Below, in pieces: positions 45,743 to 54,510 of a stretch of DNA of 64,000 nt (positions are counted from its first letter, which is position 1; every line of letters begins with the position of its first letter). This stretch comes from Thalassotalea sp. HSM 43. Its GTDB lineage: Bacteria; Pseudomonadota; Gammaproteobacteria; Enterobacterales; Alteromonadaceae. Position numbers and translations under genes: made by a program. The notes below the pieces were generated by a model. The model saw only the letters and a program-made list of their open reading frames with translations, was not told the DNA's origin and searched no databases. The stretch spans positions 3,124,302 to 3,188,301 of the forward strand of contig NZ_CP038493.1 of assembly GCF_004752005.1 (NCBI RefSeq), given 5' to 3'.

Positions 45743-46663
45743 ATGCTTAGCAGTGCAAAAATAATAGTCGCGAGTATGGTTGCCTTGGTCTGTTCATCGA
45801 ACGTCTTGGCATCAGATAACTACCCTGTGAGCACAGAATCTAAAGTTTTGCTTGAGCAACTTGCAACCGATATACAAGCAACATTGAGATTAGTGGCTGA
45901 GAAAGAAAAAGCGGCAGGAAATAACGTTGAAGAATTTCAATACGTGATCACTAAACCGAGACAAGAATTTACTAACCTTGGTTTAACCGTTGATTTAAGT
46001 AATGCCGATAATGGTTTTCGAGTGCTGTCGGTAACCCCAGGCAGTGCCGCGCAGTCTTTGGCCATCAAAAGTAATGACCACGTGCTGGCAATAAACGGGC
46101 AGCCTGTGAACAGTGCTAATCATCAACAGGCGATGAGCGAATTTTTATCGGTAAAGCCAGGGCAAACCTTGGCGCTAGACATTGTTAGCGGCAATGAGCG
46201 TAAAACCGTGTCGACCAAGTTATCTGGTCAGTATGTACCAGAGTTTACTCTGGCGTTAGGGCCAAACGTTTTAGCGGCACAACCCGCAGAGCCTGCTCAA
46301 CTTGTAAACAGTAATCAATGTGGTGTCGTATCGGTATTTTTTAAGCCACCTAGCAGTAAAGAATATCATCCTGCAATTTTTACTAAGGTCGATGGCGATC
46401 ATCGTATACGCGATCGAACCAGTGTAAAGCTAGCCGTTGGCCTCCATGAAATTTATGTACTCGAAGCAATTGATATCAATAGCTTTAATGTGCGTTCGAC
46501 ACCGAACAAAAAGCCTAAAAAGATCATTATCGATGTTAAAGCAAATACGGTTTATCACCTTGGGGCAGAGTTCTTTAGAGATAAAAAGTACAAGGTTAGC
46601 AGTAATGAATACTGGCAACCGGTGATTTGGAAGCAGTCTGAGAAAGAGTGTGAATTGGATTAG
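45743..46663 (+). CDS. exported PDZ-domain protein with a novel C-terminal domain
   Basis: 306 residues. Signal peptide to about residue 24. A PDZ domain spans about 70-150 (LGLTVDLSNADNGFRVLSVT, SLAIKSNDHVLAINGQPV). No protease domain. The C-terminal 115 residues (from SNQCGVVSVFFKPPSSKEY) share long blocks with the lipoprotein gene at 47.6 kb: HRIRDR, DVKANT, GAEFFRDKKYKV and YWQPVIWK. Third gene of the sigma operon; the PDZ may sense or bind a peptide. Confidence 0.86.
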   Translation: MLSSAKIIVASMVALVCSSNVLASDNYPVSTESKVLLEQLATDIQATLRLVAEKEKAAGNNVEEFQYVITKPRQEFTNLGLTVDLSNADNGFRVLSVTPGSAAQSLAIKSNDHVLAINGQPVNSANHQQAMSEFLSVKPGQTLALDIVSGNERKTVSTKLSGQYVPEFTLALGPNVLAAQPAEPAQLVNSNQCGVVSVFFKPPSSKEYHPAIFTKVDGDHRIRDRTSVKLAVGLHEIYVLEAIDINSFNVRSTPNKKPKKIIIDVKANTVYHLGAEFFRDKKYKVSSNEYWQPVIWKQSEKECELD

Positions 46664-46832
46664 GGGCTAAGAGCTAAGGACTAAGGGCTAAGGGCTAAGG
46701 GTTAAGAGCTAAGGACTAAGGGCTAAGGGCTAAGAGCTAAGGACTAAGGGCTAAGGGCTAAGGTTCTAGGGACTAGGGGCTAAGGACTAAGAGCGAAGGT
46801 TCTAGGGACTAGGGACTAGGGGCTAGGATTTA
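46664..46832. repeat. degenerate heptamer tandem repeat (GRGCTAA)
   Basis: More than 20 seven-base units of GGGCTAA, GAGCTAA, GGACTAA and late GGACTAG forms follow directly after the stop of the PDZ gene. A higher-order pattern GAG-GGA-GGG-GGG appears three or more times, suggesting unit-level expansion. The array looks like an unstable microsatellite. Confidence 0.9.
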
Positions 46833-46837
46833 GCGAA

Positions 46838-47329
46838 GTCTATCCGCACTGATTTTGAGGCATAAAAAAAGCTTTAAAGGATATTTCTAATGAAACACGC
46901 TTTAAAGCTTTCTATACATCATCATTAATTAAAGTGGTGCGCGTGAGGTTTAGCAGAGACTTGAAAGTTCAAGTCTATCCGTACTGATTTTCAGGCATAA
47001 AAAAAGCTTTAAAGGATATTTCTAATGAAACACGCTTTAAAGCTTTCTATACATCATCATTAATTAAAGTGGTGCGCGTGAGGTTTAGCAGAGACTTGAA
47101 AGTTCAAGTCTATCCGCACTGATTTTCAGGCATAAAAAAAGCTTTAAAGGATATTTCTAATGAAACACGCTTTAAAGCTTTCTATACATCGTCATTAATT
47201 AAAATGGTGCGCGTGAGGTTTAGCAGAGACTTGAAAGTTCAAGTCTATCCGTACTGATTTTCAGACATAAAAAAACTCTGAAAAAGCAGAACCTTTTCAG
47301 AGTTTTCTATACATCGTCATTAATTAAAA
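46838..47329 (-). repeat. tandem 135-bp units: tRNA-Leu 3' remnants plus terminator hairpins
   Basis: Copies begin at 46838, 46973, 47108 and 47243, exactly 135 bp apart. On the minus strand each full unit has a tRNA-like 3' end (TTTCAAGTCTC, then an acceptor-like stretch ending CACCA) and a hairpin of AGCTTTAAAG arms with a T run. The last unit (47243-47329) has a different hairpin (ACTCTGAAAA arms) and is where an intact tRNA-Leu takes the place of the remnant. The layout resembles the tyrT repeats of E. coli. Confidence 0.85.
47269..47304 (-). terminator. terminator of the stand-alone tRNA-Leu gene
   Basis: On the minus strand ACTCTGAAAA, 8-base loop, TTTTTCAGAGT, then a T run. It is the first hairpin after the tRNA. 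Confidence 0.85.
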
Positions 47330-47414
<85 letters not shown>

Positions 47415-47427
47415 GATGTGGAGTTGC

Positions 47428-47455
47428 ATTATAGAGATCGTTTGTTAAAGCGCAA
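47428..47455 (-). promoter_or_regulatory. promoter of the stand-alone tRNA-Leu gene
   Basis: On the minus strand TTGCGC, 16-bp spacer, TATAAT, ending 13 bp before the tRNA 5' end. The -10 is perfect. Confidence 0.8.
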
Positions 47456-47618
47456 GCGTTTTTTTGGCAAAGTAGAAAATTTTACCATGGCTTGTTTATT
47501 TGTTCATCGCCGGCCTATTTTTGTCTCGTCATTGAGCCAAAAAGTCTCTTGGTCAGTAAAACAAAGATAATGAATTAGACTTAATTCTAACGAAATGAAA
47601 TGTGAAGAGGGTATGTTT

Positions 47619-48068
47619 ATGCAACATTCAAGATTTCCCAAAGCGCTACTGCTTTGTTCGTTGACGGCACTGATGAGTTGCTCTTCGAGCTACTTTCCTG
47701 CCGAAGATGGCATCATCGAATGCGGTTATGTCAGTATTTTTCTTAAACCACCTGAAGCAAAAGAAATTTATACGGTTAGGTTTGACAAGATAAATGGCGA
47801 GCACCGAATTCGTGACCGCAATCAAGTCACTTTGCCTGTTGGCCAGTATACAGTTGAGGTTATAGATCACATAAACCTGAATGACTTTTCATTTAATGTT
47901 CGTCCGACTCGCGCGAAAGAAGCAAAATCTATCGTTATCGATGTCAAAGCGAATACGTCTTATTACTTAGGGGCGGAGTTTTTCCGTGATAAAAAATACA
48001 AAGTCTATGAAAATGACTATTGGCAGCCAGTGGTGTGGAAAGAAACCGATAAAGCATGCGAGTTGTAG
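47619..48068 (+). CDS. lipoprotein sharing the C-terminal domain of the PDZ protein
   Basis: 149 residues from the ATG at 47619 (GAGGG 8 bp upstream; two earlier in-frame ATGs rejected). Signal peptide with lipobox LMSC, then about 115 residues matching the C-terminal half of the PDZ protein at 45.7 kb (GYVSIFLKPPEAKE, EHRIRDR, VIDVKANTSYYLGAEFF, YWQPVVWK, then a Cys near the end in both). The PDZ part is absent. No copy of the ECF promoter was seen upstream. Function unknown. Confidence 0.82.
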   Translation: MQHSRFPKALLLCSLTALMSCSSSYFPAEDGIIECGYVSIFLKPPEAKEIYTVRFDKINGEHRIRDRNQVTLPVGQYTVEVIDHINLNDFSFNVRPTRAKEAKSIVIDVKANTSYYLGAEFFRDKKYKVYENDYWQPVVWKETDKACEL

Positions 48069-48118
48069 ATAACGACTCGCTGCGCTTCATAGGCTAAACA
48101 AGATTGTTTCAGCAATGC

Positions 48119-48814
48119 TTATACATTGCTTACTGATGCATCTTGCCACCATGTATCGAGGACTTTAAACCACCAAACCTCTAACCCATCGATATGGGTG
48201 TTTGATACGGTCTGTAATGGGCATTGTTCGACAAAATACTCTTGCAGTTCCTGAATCGAGCTGTTGTTCCATTCGGGATGAAACTGTAAAGCCAGTACAT
48301 GTTGTTTATAGCGAAACATTTGATTTCGGCATTGCTCAGAACTGCCCAATAACGTTGCCCCTTCAGGTAAGGTGAACTGTTGTTGGTGCCATTGCGGTAC
48401 TAATAATTGTTCTCCAAGTCGCGCCTCCAATTGCTCATCCAAATGTTCCATCAATTGCTCTGTATTGTGAGTTGTCACATTTAGCCAACCATGCTCTGGT
48501 GTCGGCATTGCAACGATTTTGGCACCTAAGGCGCTAGCGACTAATTGGCCACCGAGGCAGATACCCAGGACGGCTTTATCAAGGTCGATAAACTGCTTAA
48601 TTATCTTTAATTCTTGCGCGAGTCTTGGGTTGTCTTTATCTACATGCATTGGACCGCCCAATACAATTACTCCTTGATAATCATCAATATTCTCTGGCAA
48701 TGCGGCAGGTAATAAGTTGATATGGTAGCTCAGATTATTTAAAGCAAGCCATTTAGCTATATTGCCAGCCCCTTCGGCGATATGATGCTGAATAATTAAA
48801 ATATCTGCACTCAT
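48119..48814 (-). CDS. class I glutamine amidotransferase-like protein
   Basis: 231 residues. GuaA/PfpI-type fold with the nucleophile in GICLGGQLVASAL and the late LQFHPEW; hence glutamine hydrolysis or a related reaction. No synthase domain is attached. Resembles the YfeJ-type GMP-synthase-like group. The start overlaps the stop of the upstream gene by four bases (ATGA). Confidence 0.88.
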   Translation of the reverse strand: MSADILIIQHHIAEGAGNIAKWLALNNLSYHINLLPAALPENIDDYQGVIVLGGPMHVDKDNPRLAQELKIIKQFIDLDKAVLGICLGGQLVASALGAKIVAMPTPEHGWLNVTTHNTEQLMEHLDEQLEARLGEQLLVPQWHQQQFTLPEGATLLGSSEQCRNQMFRYKQHVLALQFHPEWNNSSIQELQEYFVEQCPLQTVSNTHIDGLEVWWFKVLDTWWQDASVSNV

Positions 48815-49557
48815 TTTAAATCCCCGGTTTCTAAATATAGGGTGTTAACCTTTTCGGGTTTGATTGCCAATTTTTCTGCAATCGCATGGTCAGATGGTGC
48901 TTGCGGGGCGAAAGGAAAAGAAAAGTCATCTGCCAAGTTACGCTGATTATTGGCCGTCGGTTCGCTCTCAACTTTTATAATATGATCGATACCAGGACGG
49001 CCTTCAATACGCAAAGCATAATATTGAATCGGCTGATTATCCGGGGTGATTTTTTGATAATGTCTTTGTGATGGTAAAGATTTAGATAATACCTGTTTGA
49101 CAATGAGCCTATTAACGGTGATTTGTTGCGTGTAACGCTTTACACCACCTCGCTCAAAATGACCTTGATAAATATTAGCCGTAAACTGACTAATGGATAG
49201 CTGCTGAGCACTACCGAGATTAGATAAATCAAAGGCTTCTGGCTCAATGCTCCAAATAGTATTTTGTTGTGCCAATTGACTTATTAGGCTGTGTTGCAAC
49301 TGTTTGTCCTGCACCGTTAGGCTAAAAATAACCTGCATGTCATGAGGTGCGTGGAACATAGGTAGATGCGATGCGAAAAGCTCTGCACCATTGGAGAACA
49401 GTAACATGCCGTGTAACCCTTGGCGCTGCTTATGGTGAAGCGTAGCTTCTGTCGGTTTTGTTTGCTTAGTCTGTTCTAACTGTTGTGTCTGTGCCGTAGC
49501 GTAGCTAGAGGTTAGTATCAGTAATAAGCTCAAAAATATCGTTGTTAGTTGTTTCAT
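48811..49557 (-). CDS. exported protein of unknown function
   Basis: 248 residues from the ATG at 49557 with AAGGAAAG upstream; the longer frame reads from within the SMR gene and is rejected. Signal peptide to about residue 22 (YATAQ). A Gln/Lys/Thr-rich linker, then a strand-rich domain (MLLFSNGAELFASHLPMFHA, RLIVKQVLSKSL). No family recognised. It overlaps the amidotransferase gene by four bases and follows the SMR gene by 17 bp, so the three are one operon. Confidence 0.8.
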   Translation of the reverse strand: MKQLTTIFLSLLLILTSSYATAQTQQLEQTKQTKPTEATLHHKQRQGLHGMLLFSNGAELFASHLPMFHAPHDMQVIFSLTVQDKQLQHSLISQLAQQNTIWSIEPEAFDLSNLGSAQQLSISQFTANIYQGHFERGGVKRYTQQITVNRLIVKQVLSKSLPSQRHYQKITPDNQPIQYYALRIEGRPGIDHIIKVESEPTANNQRNLADDFSFPFAPQAPSDHAIAEKLAIKPEKVNTLYLETGDLK

Positions 49558-49574
49558 GATCTTTCCTTTGCTTG

Positions 49575-49910
49575 TTAGCGTTGCATGCTGATGTGTAAGC
49601 CAATGATGCTGAGTACCAACATAATCAGGCAAAACCAACTCTGAGTTGTTAATTGATTGTTCGAATAGCTGTGCTGCAGTAATGCGGTACCTAATATACC
49701 GAGTCCCACCCAAGTGCCATAGGCGGTGGCTAAGGGCAGATCTTTGGTTGCTTTGGCAAGAAAAAATAGACTTAACATCATACAGAAAACGGCCAAGGCA
49801 GATGGTCGCCACGCAGTAAATCCGATGGATTTTCCAAGAAAAAGTACCCAAAGTACTTCAAATAAAGATGCAATAATTAAATAGGTGTAAGCTAGCAAGT
49901 CGGCCTCCAT
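49575..49910 (-). CDS. SMR-family small multidrug/guanidinium transporter
   Basis: 111 residues, four membrane segments. The first carries the functional Glu in SLFEVLWVLFLGKS, and LATAYGTWVGLG follows, as in EmrE/SugE. The EVLW pattern favours the Gdx (SugE) guanidinium-exporter branch over EmrE, but this is not firm. First gene of a three-gene operon with an unknown exported protein and an amidotransferase. Confidence 0.9.
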   Translation of the reverse strand: MEADLLAYTYLIIASLFEVLWVLFLGKSIGFTAWRPSALAVFCMMLSLFFLAKATKDLPLATAYGTWVGLGILGTALLQHSYSNNQLTTQSWFCLIMLVLSIIGLHISMQR

Positions 49911-50039
49911 TAAAAAATAGAATTATGGGGCCGTCCCCTATGAGGTGGAGTGGTAAGGTCGTCCTTACTTCCAAAAGAGCGAACATGATAATGGAATTTA
50001 ATGGTAAATAAAAGAGGCGAGATTGATCCAGAAAAGCAA

Positions 50040-50571
50040 GACTGACCTTGGTATTTGACTTGAACTCTCAAGCCTATCCGTACCTTTTTTCGTGCATTGA
50101 TACCAAGTAAGTTTAACTTGATTACCTGTTTCTGGTTTTAACTATTAAATTTAAGACGAAAAAAAGCTCTGAAAAAGTATAACCTTTTCAGAGCTTTCTT
50201 TATAAGCTTCACAAATGGTGCGCTTGAGGTTTAGTAGAGACTTGAACTCTCAAGTCTATCCGCACCTTTTTTCGTGCATTGATACCAAGTAAGTTTAACT
50301 TGATTACCTGTTTCTGATTTTAACTATTAAATTTAAGACGAAAAAAAACTCTGAAAAAGTATGACCTTTTCAGAGCTTTGTTATTGCATTGCAAACGTCA
50401 CAAGTGGTGCGCTTGAGGTTTAGTAGAGACTTGAACTCTCAAGTCTATCCGCACTTTGGCATGCTAACTATTTTCTTGTTCGCTGTTTTAACGACAAATT
50501 TAAGACGAAAAAAAACTCTGAAAAAGTATGACCTTTTCAGAGTTTTCTTATTGCTTTGCAAACTTCACAAA
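50040..50571 (-). repeat. three dispersed tRNA-Leu-remnant/terminator units
   Basis: Copies of GACTTGAACTCTCAAG (a T-arm in reverse) start at 50057, 50239 and 50428. Each is flanked by a CACCA end and by a hairpin with AGCTCTGAAAA arms (terminator on the minus strand). Two units share a further GCATTGATACCAAGTAAG stretch of about 70 bp. Spacing is irregular (182 and 189 bp). They follow the array's last tRNA-Leu, in the direction of transcription. Confidence 0.82.
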
Positions 50572-50656
<85 letters not shown>

Positions 50657-50661
50657 AATTA

Positions 50662-50738
50662 TGGTGGCTACGCCCTGATTTGAACAGGGGACCCCATCAT
50701 TATGAGTGATGTGCTCTAACCAGCTGAGCTACGTAGCC
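50662..50738 (-). tRNA. tRNA-Met (CAU, elongator)
   Basis: 77 nt with encoded CCA. Acceptor GGCTACG, anticodon loop CTCATAA. The first acceptor pair and the lack of a three-GC anticodon stem point to the elongator type. Confidence 0.96.
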
Positions 50739-50814
50739 ATCAAAGTTACTTGTCAGCTAATAAAAGCTAGAAGTCTTTTGTTCCCCCTTCTTCTTTAGTA
50801 GACAAAGAAGAAGT

Positions 50815-50889
50815 TGGCAGGGGTAAGAGGATTTGAACCTCTGAATGACGGGATCAAAACCCGCTGCCTTACCGCTTGGCTATACCCCT
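50815..50889 (-). tRNA. tRNA-Gln (UUG)
   Basis: 75 nt with encoded CCA. Acceptor AGGGGTA, anticodon loop TTTTGAT. Two nearly identical copies are tandem here. Confidence 0.96.
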
Positions 50890-50937
50890 GCAAAGGCTTC
50901 TTATTACATTGTGTTCTCCGCCAATCTCAAATGAAAT

Positions 50938-51012
50938 TGGCAGGGGTAAGAGGATTTGAACCTCTGAATGACGGGATCAAAACCCGCTGCCTTACCGCTT
51001 GGCTATACCCCT
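50938..51012 (-). tRNA. tRNA-Gln (UUG)
   Basis: 75 nt with encoded CCA; tandem duplicate of the neighbouring tRNA-Gln. Confidence 0.96.
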
Positions 51013-51056
51013 ACAATGTAATTTCATGGAAATGCAAAACTATGCTTGCCATATCA

Positions 51057-51141
<85 letters not shown>

Positions 51142-51148
51142 GATGATA

Positions 51149-51225
51149 TGGTGGCTACGCCCTGATTTGAACAGGGGACCCCATCATTATGAGTGATGTG
51201 CTCTAACCAGCTGAGCTACGTAGCC
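51149..51225 (-). tRNA. tRNA-Met (CAU, elongator)
   Basis: 77 nt with encoded CCA; first gene of the array and nearest to the promoter. Confidence 0.96.
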
Positions 51226-51266
51226 ATTCCATCGCTTGTCTTGGTTGCCCTCGACAAGTGCGGCGT

Positions 51267-51295
51267 ATTATGCAAATCTGCCTTGGACTCGTCAA
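51267..51295 (-). promoter_or_regulatory. promoter of the Met-Leu-Gln tRNA array
   Basis: On the minus strand TTGACG, 17-bp spacer, CATAAT, then a GC-rich discriminator (GCCGC) as in stringently controlled stable-RNA promoters. Confidence 0.88.
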
Positions 51296-51424
51296 CTGTT
51301 TTTTGAAAAAAAGTGATACTTTTTTTTCGTTTGTACAAAGAGTGGTCATATTGCTTTATATATCGACGCTTTGCAGCGTGAAAGTTACATTTAATTGCAC
51401 TTTGTATAGGCAATGCTGAGTCGG

Positions 51425-54400
51425 CTAACGACGATCAGCACTGGTCTGTTCAAACGCTTTACGGCGACTCATGCTATAAAAAGCGACCGGCACCAAGTAA
51501 AAAGACAACATTGTGGTTAATACCGTGCCACCAGCGATGGCAATTGCAAAGGGAGGCCAGAACCCGCCGCCAGCAATAATTAACGGTAAAAAGCCACCTA
51601 CCGTGGTTATAGTGGTCGACACAATGTGTCGAGTACAACTGGTGACGCCAATGATAATGGCTTGTTTATCGCCTTGTATCGCATCGGCATCGGCTTTGAG
51701 TTCAGCCAATATAACGATGGCTGAATTGATCGCCAAACCCGATAAGCCGAGCAGGCCAACAATAACGGTAAAACCAAACGGATAATTAAACACCCAGATA
51801 CTTAACAGGCCTAATCCAGCCGACATAAATGCCGAGATAAAAATAATGCTGGAGATCCTGAACGAGTTAAACGACAACACTACTGTGGTAATGAGTAAAA
51901 CAACAATGATGCCTATGCTACTCATAAGGTCGGTTATCGCATCGTCTCTGGCACCAGATTCCCCACCAATTTCCATGCTATAACCCGCTGGCAGGGTAAA
52001 GCCATTCTGTTCAATACTGTCTTTAATTTTGCTTAACGCTACCGATGGCAACACACCTGCGCGAAGATAGCCTTCAATAACATTGACTCGGCGTCCATCA
52101 CGATGTGGAATGGCGCCTCTGCTTGGCGCAATCGATACTTGCGATATCGCCGACAACGGCAAAAAATTCTGTTCTTGGGCGTTGATCACCGGAAAACTGT
52201 ATAAGTCGTTGGCGCTTTGCGTCAGCTCAATTGGGCGGCGCACACGCACCGGGATAGACTCTGTCGCCTCGATAACCGAACCCGCCACTTGACCATCAAG
52301 ACCTGCTTGTAATTGTGCGGCGATATCAGCGAGGGTAATATTTTGGCTATTAAGCACTTCTTCATCGGCTTTGACCCACACTTTTGGTGTACCAGCAGAT
52401 AACGTTGCTCGTGAGTGAATCATGTCTTCGGTGTTGTTAAACACCAAACGTAACTCATCGCCCAATTCTTTCAGGGTATCTAGGTTAGGGCCATACAATC
52501 GGATCTCAATCGGTGCGTTAAATGGTGGGCCTTGTTCTAACTTGCGCACCAGTATCTTGGCTTGTGGGTATGCATCATCCAGAGCAATTTGCAGTTGCGG
52601 AATTAACGCATTGGCTGCAGCAAAGTCTTGTGCTGTGATCATAGCTTGAGCATAGTTTTGCATGCCATCTTTGGCGCCGGTGAGGTTGTAATAAAATGAA
52701 GGCGAACTTTCACCAATAAACCAACGCACCTGTTCTATCTCATCGTAAGGGGCTAAAAATTCACTGATTTGTTCAGTTAAGTCGCGACTCGCAGCTAAAC
52801 TGCTTTGTGCAGGTAGATACACTTCAATGTGGAACATATCCCTGTCTGATGGCGGGAAGAATTGTTCATCGAGGAATTTCGCACTAAAGAATCCGGCAAT
52901 AGGTAACACCAATATCAAGGCTATGGTAAATCGTGGTTTGGCAAGACCTAGGCTTAGGCTTTTGTTAAAGGCGGCATGCAAGCGTGGCAGATGAACACCT
53001 TGCGCCAGCCAAGATGGTAATCTGGACTCGTTTTGCACTTTCAAAAAGCGTCCCGCCATACCTGCCACGACTGTGTGGGAAATAAGATACGAGCCAATTA
53101 AGGCAAAAATAACACTAAGGGCAATGCCGCCAATAAACTCACCGGCATCTCCTGGGGTTAAGGCGATTGGCATAAACGCCAACACTGTGGTCATGGTCGA
53201 GCCAAGTAACGGCATCCATAAATGACGTACAGACTCAATAACAGCTTGGCGACCGTTAATGCCTTGTTTCTTCTTTTGTAGCACGGTATCGGTCATAACG
53301 ATGGCGTTGTCGACCATGATACCTAAAGCGACGACTAAGCCAGTTACTGACATTTGATGAATAGGCAAACCATAAAAATTCATTACCGCCAGAGTAAAGA
53401 ACACGGTTAGCGGTAGAGATAGGGTGACTATGGTGGCTGCGCGTATACCTAAGGTAAACAGCAGCACGATGGCAATCAGAGCAAAACCAATAAATATGTT
53501 GTTCACCAAATCACTTAAACGTTCATTGGTATAATCGTTTTGGCTAAACAACATTTCCAATTCGATGCTGTCGGGAAGCGCCTGTTCAAAAGTCGCTAAT
53601 TGCTGTTCAACAGCTTTGGTCCATTTATCAATGCGCACATCGGTGAGCATACGATTGCCAATGACGATGGCCGGTTTGCCATTGACGATCGCCAGTCGTT
53701 TAAGTGGCGCGACCAAGTCGCGTTTGACGCTCGCAATATCACCCAAAAGTAAAGGACTGTATTGATCAGAAATTATAGGGATGTTGCGAATTCTATCTAA
53801 GGAGTCCAGCGCACCCGTCAACTCTATCTGCAGTTGATTACTGGCATTCACCAGCTTGCCAGCTGGTACTTTTACATCGGCTTTATTGATCGATTGAATC
53901 AATTGCTGCATTGAAATGCCCGCCAGCGCAGCTTTGTCTTGATCGAGCTCTACCAAAATTTGTTCTTGGTTTTGGCCGTGGATCAAAACAATATCAGTAT
54001 TGGCAACCAGCAGCAGCTCTGATTTTAACTCTTGGGCATAACGGCCTAGCAATAATAAATCTGGCTGCTCACTGGCAACCCAATTTAAGGCGATTAATTG
54101 GGTGTAAGCAAAACTGCGCTCTTCATCGAGGATGGGTTGGCTGGCTTCAGCCGGTAACTCGCCTTGAATATCACCAAGTTGGTCACGTACACGACTAAAT
54201 ATCGGTTCACCATTGGTGACTGAGCCTTTTAGCTTGATCTTTAAGACGGAAATTTCTGGTCTAGAGGTTGATTCAATGTAATCAATTTCGGCAATGCGGC
54301 GCAGACGTTGCTCTATCTTTTCGGTCACTAACGACTCAACACGCTCTGCACTGGCGCCAGGGTAGTTGGTCACGACAATGGCAAAACGGTTTTCTAATGT

Positions 54401-54508
54401 CGGATCTTCACTGCGCGGCAATACACTAAGAGACGCCAAACCTGAGACGATAATGATGGCCATCAGCAGTGCCATCATACGACCATTGCGAACAAATACT
54501 TCAATCAT
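51425..54508 (-). CDS. RND efflux permease (HAE1-like)
   Basis: 1027 residues from the ATG at 54508 (a GTG one codon earlier overlaps the adaptor's stop). Twelve-segment RND transporter. The first segment begins VFVRNGRMMALLMAII; NNIFIGFALIAIVLLFTLG, GIMVDNAIVMTD and GGESGARDDAITDLM are typical RND blocks. Proton-relay Asp is in VALGIMVDNAIV. Exports hydrophobic compounds with the adaptor next door. No TolC gene nearby. Confidence 0.93.
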   Translation of the reverse strand: MIEVFVRNGRMMALLMAIIIVSGLASLSVLPRSEDPTLENRFAIVVTNYPGASAERVESLVTEKIEQRLRRIAEIDYIESTSRPEISVLKIKLKGSVTNGEPIFSRVRDQLGDIQGELPAEASQPILDEERSFAYTQLIALNWVASEQPDLLLLGRYAQELKSELLLVANTDIVLIHGQNQEQILVELDQDKAALAGISMQQLIQSINKADVKVPAGKLVNASNQLQIELTGALDSLDRIRNIPIISDQYSPLLLGDIASVKRDLVAPLKRLAIVNGKPAIVIGNRMLTDVRIDKWTKAVEQQLATFEQALPDSIELEMLFSQNDYTNERLSDLVNNIFIGFALIAIVLLFTLGIRAATIVTLSLPLTVFFTLAVMNFYGLPIHQMSVTGLVVALGIMVDNAIVMTDTVLQKKKQGINGRQAVIESVRHLWMPLLGSTMTTVLAFMPIALTPGDAGEFIGGIALSVIFALIGSYLISHTVVAGMAGRFLKVQNESRLPSWLAQGVHLPRLHAAFNKSLSLGLAKPRFTIALILVLPIAGFFSAKFLDEQFFPPSDRDMFHIEVYLPAQSSLAASRDLTEQISEFLAPYDEIEQVRWFIGESSPSFYYNLTGAKDGMQNYAQAMITAQDFAAANALIPQLQIALDDAYPQAKILVRKLEQGPPFNAPIEIRLYGPNLDTLKELGDELRLVFNNTEDMIHSRATLSAGTPKVWVKADEEVLNSQNITLADIAAQLQAGLDGQVAGSVIEATESIPVRVRRPIELTQSANDLYSFPVINAQEQNFLPLSAISQVSIAPSRGAIPHRDGRRVNVIEGYLRAGVLPSVALSKIKDSIEQNGFTLPAGYSMEIGGESGARDDAITDLMSSIGIIVVLLITTVVLSFNSFRISSIIFISAFMSAGLGLLSIWVFNYPFGFTVIVGLLGLSGLAINSAIVILAELKADADAIQGDKQAIIIGVTSCTRHIVSTTITTVGGFLPLIIAGGGFWPPFAIAIAGGTVLTTMLSFYLVPVAFYSMSRRKAFEQTSADRR

Positions 54509-54510
54509 CA

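Noticed and set aside
46664-46832. Coding extension of the PDZ protein
   Set aside because: The stop codon comes before the heptamer repeat, and the repeat's seven-base period has stops in all frames (CTAA/CTAG).
46838-47329. CRISPR array
   Set aside because: The repeat unit is 135 bp, contiguous, without variable spacers, and carries tRNA and terminator features; no cas genes.
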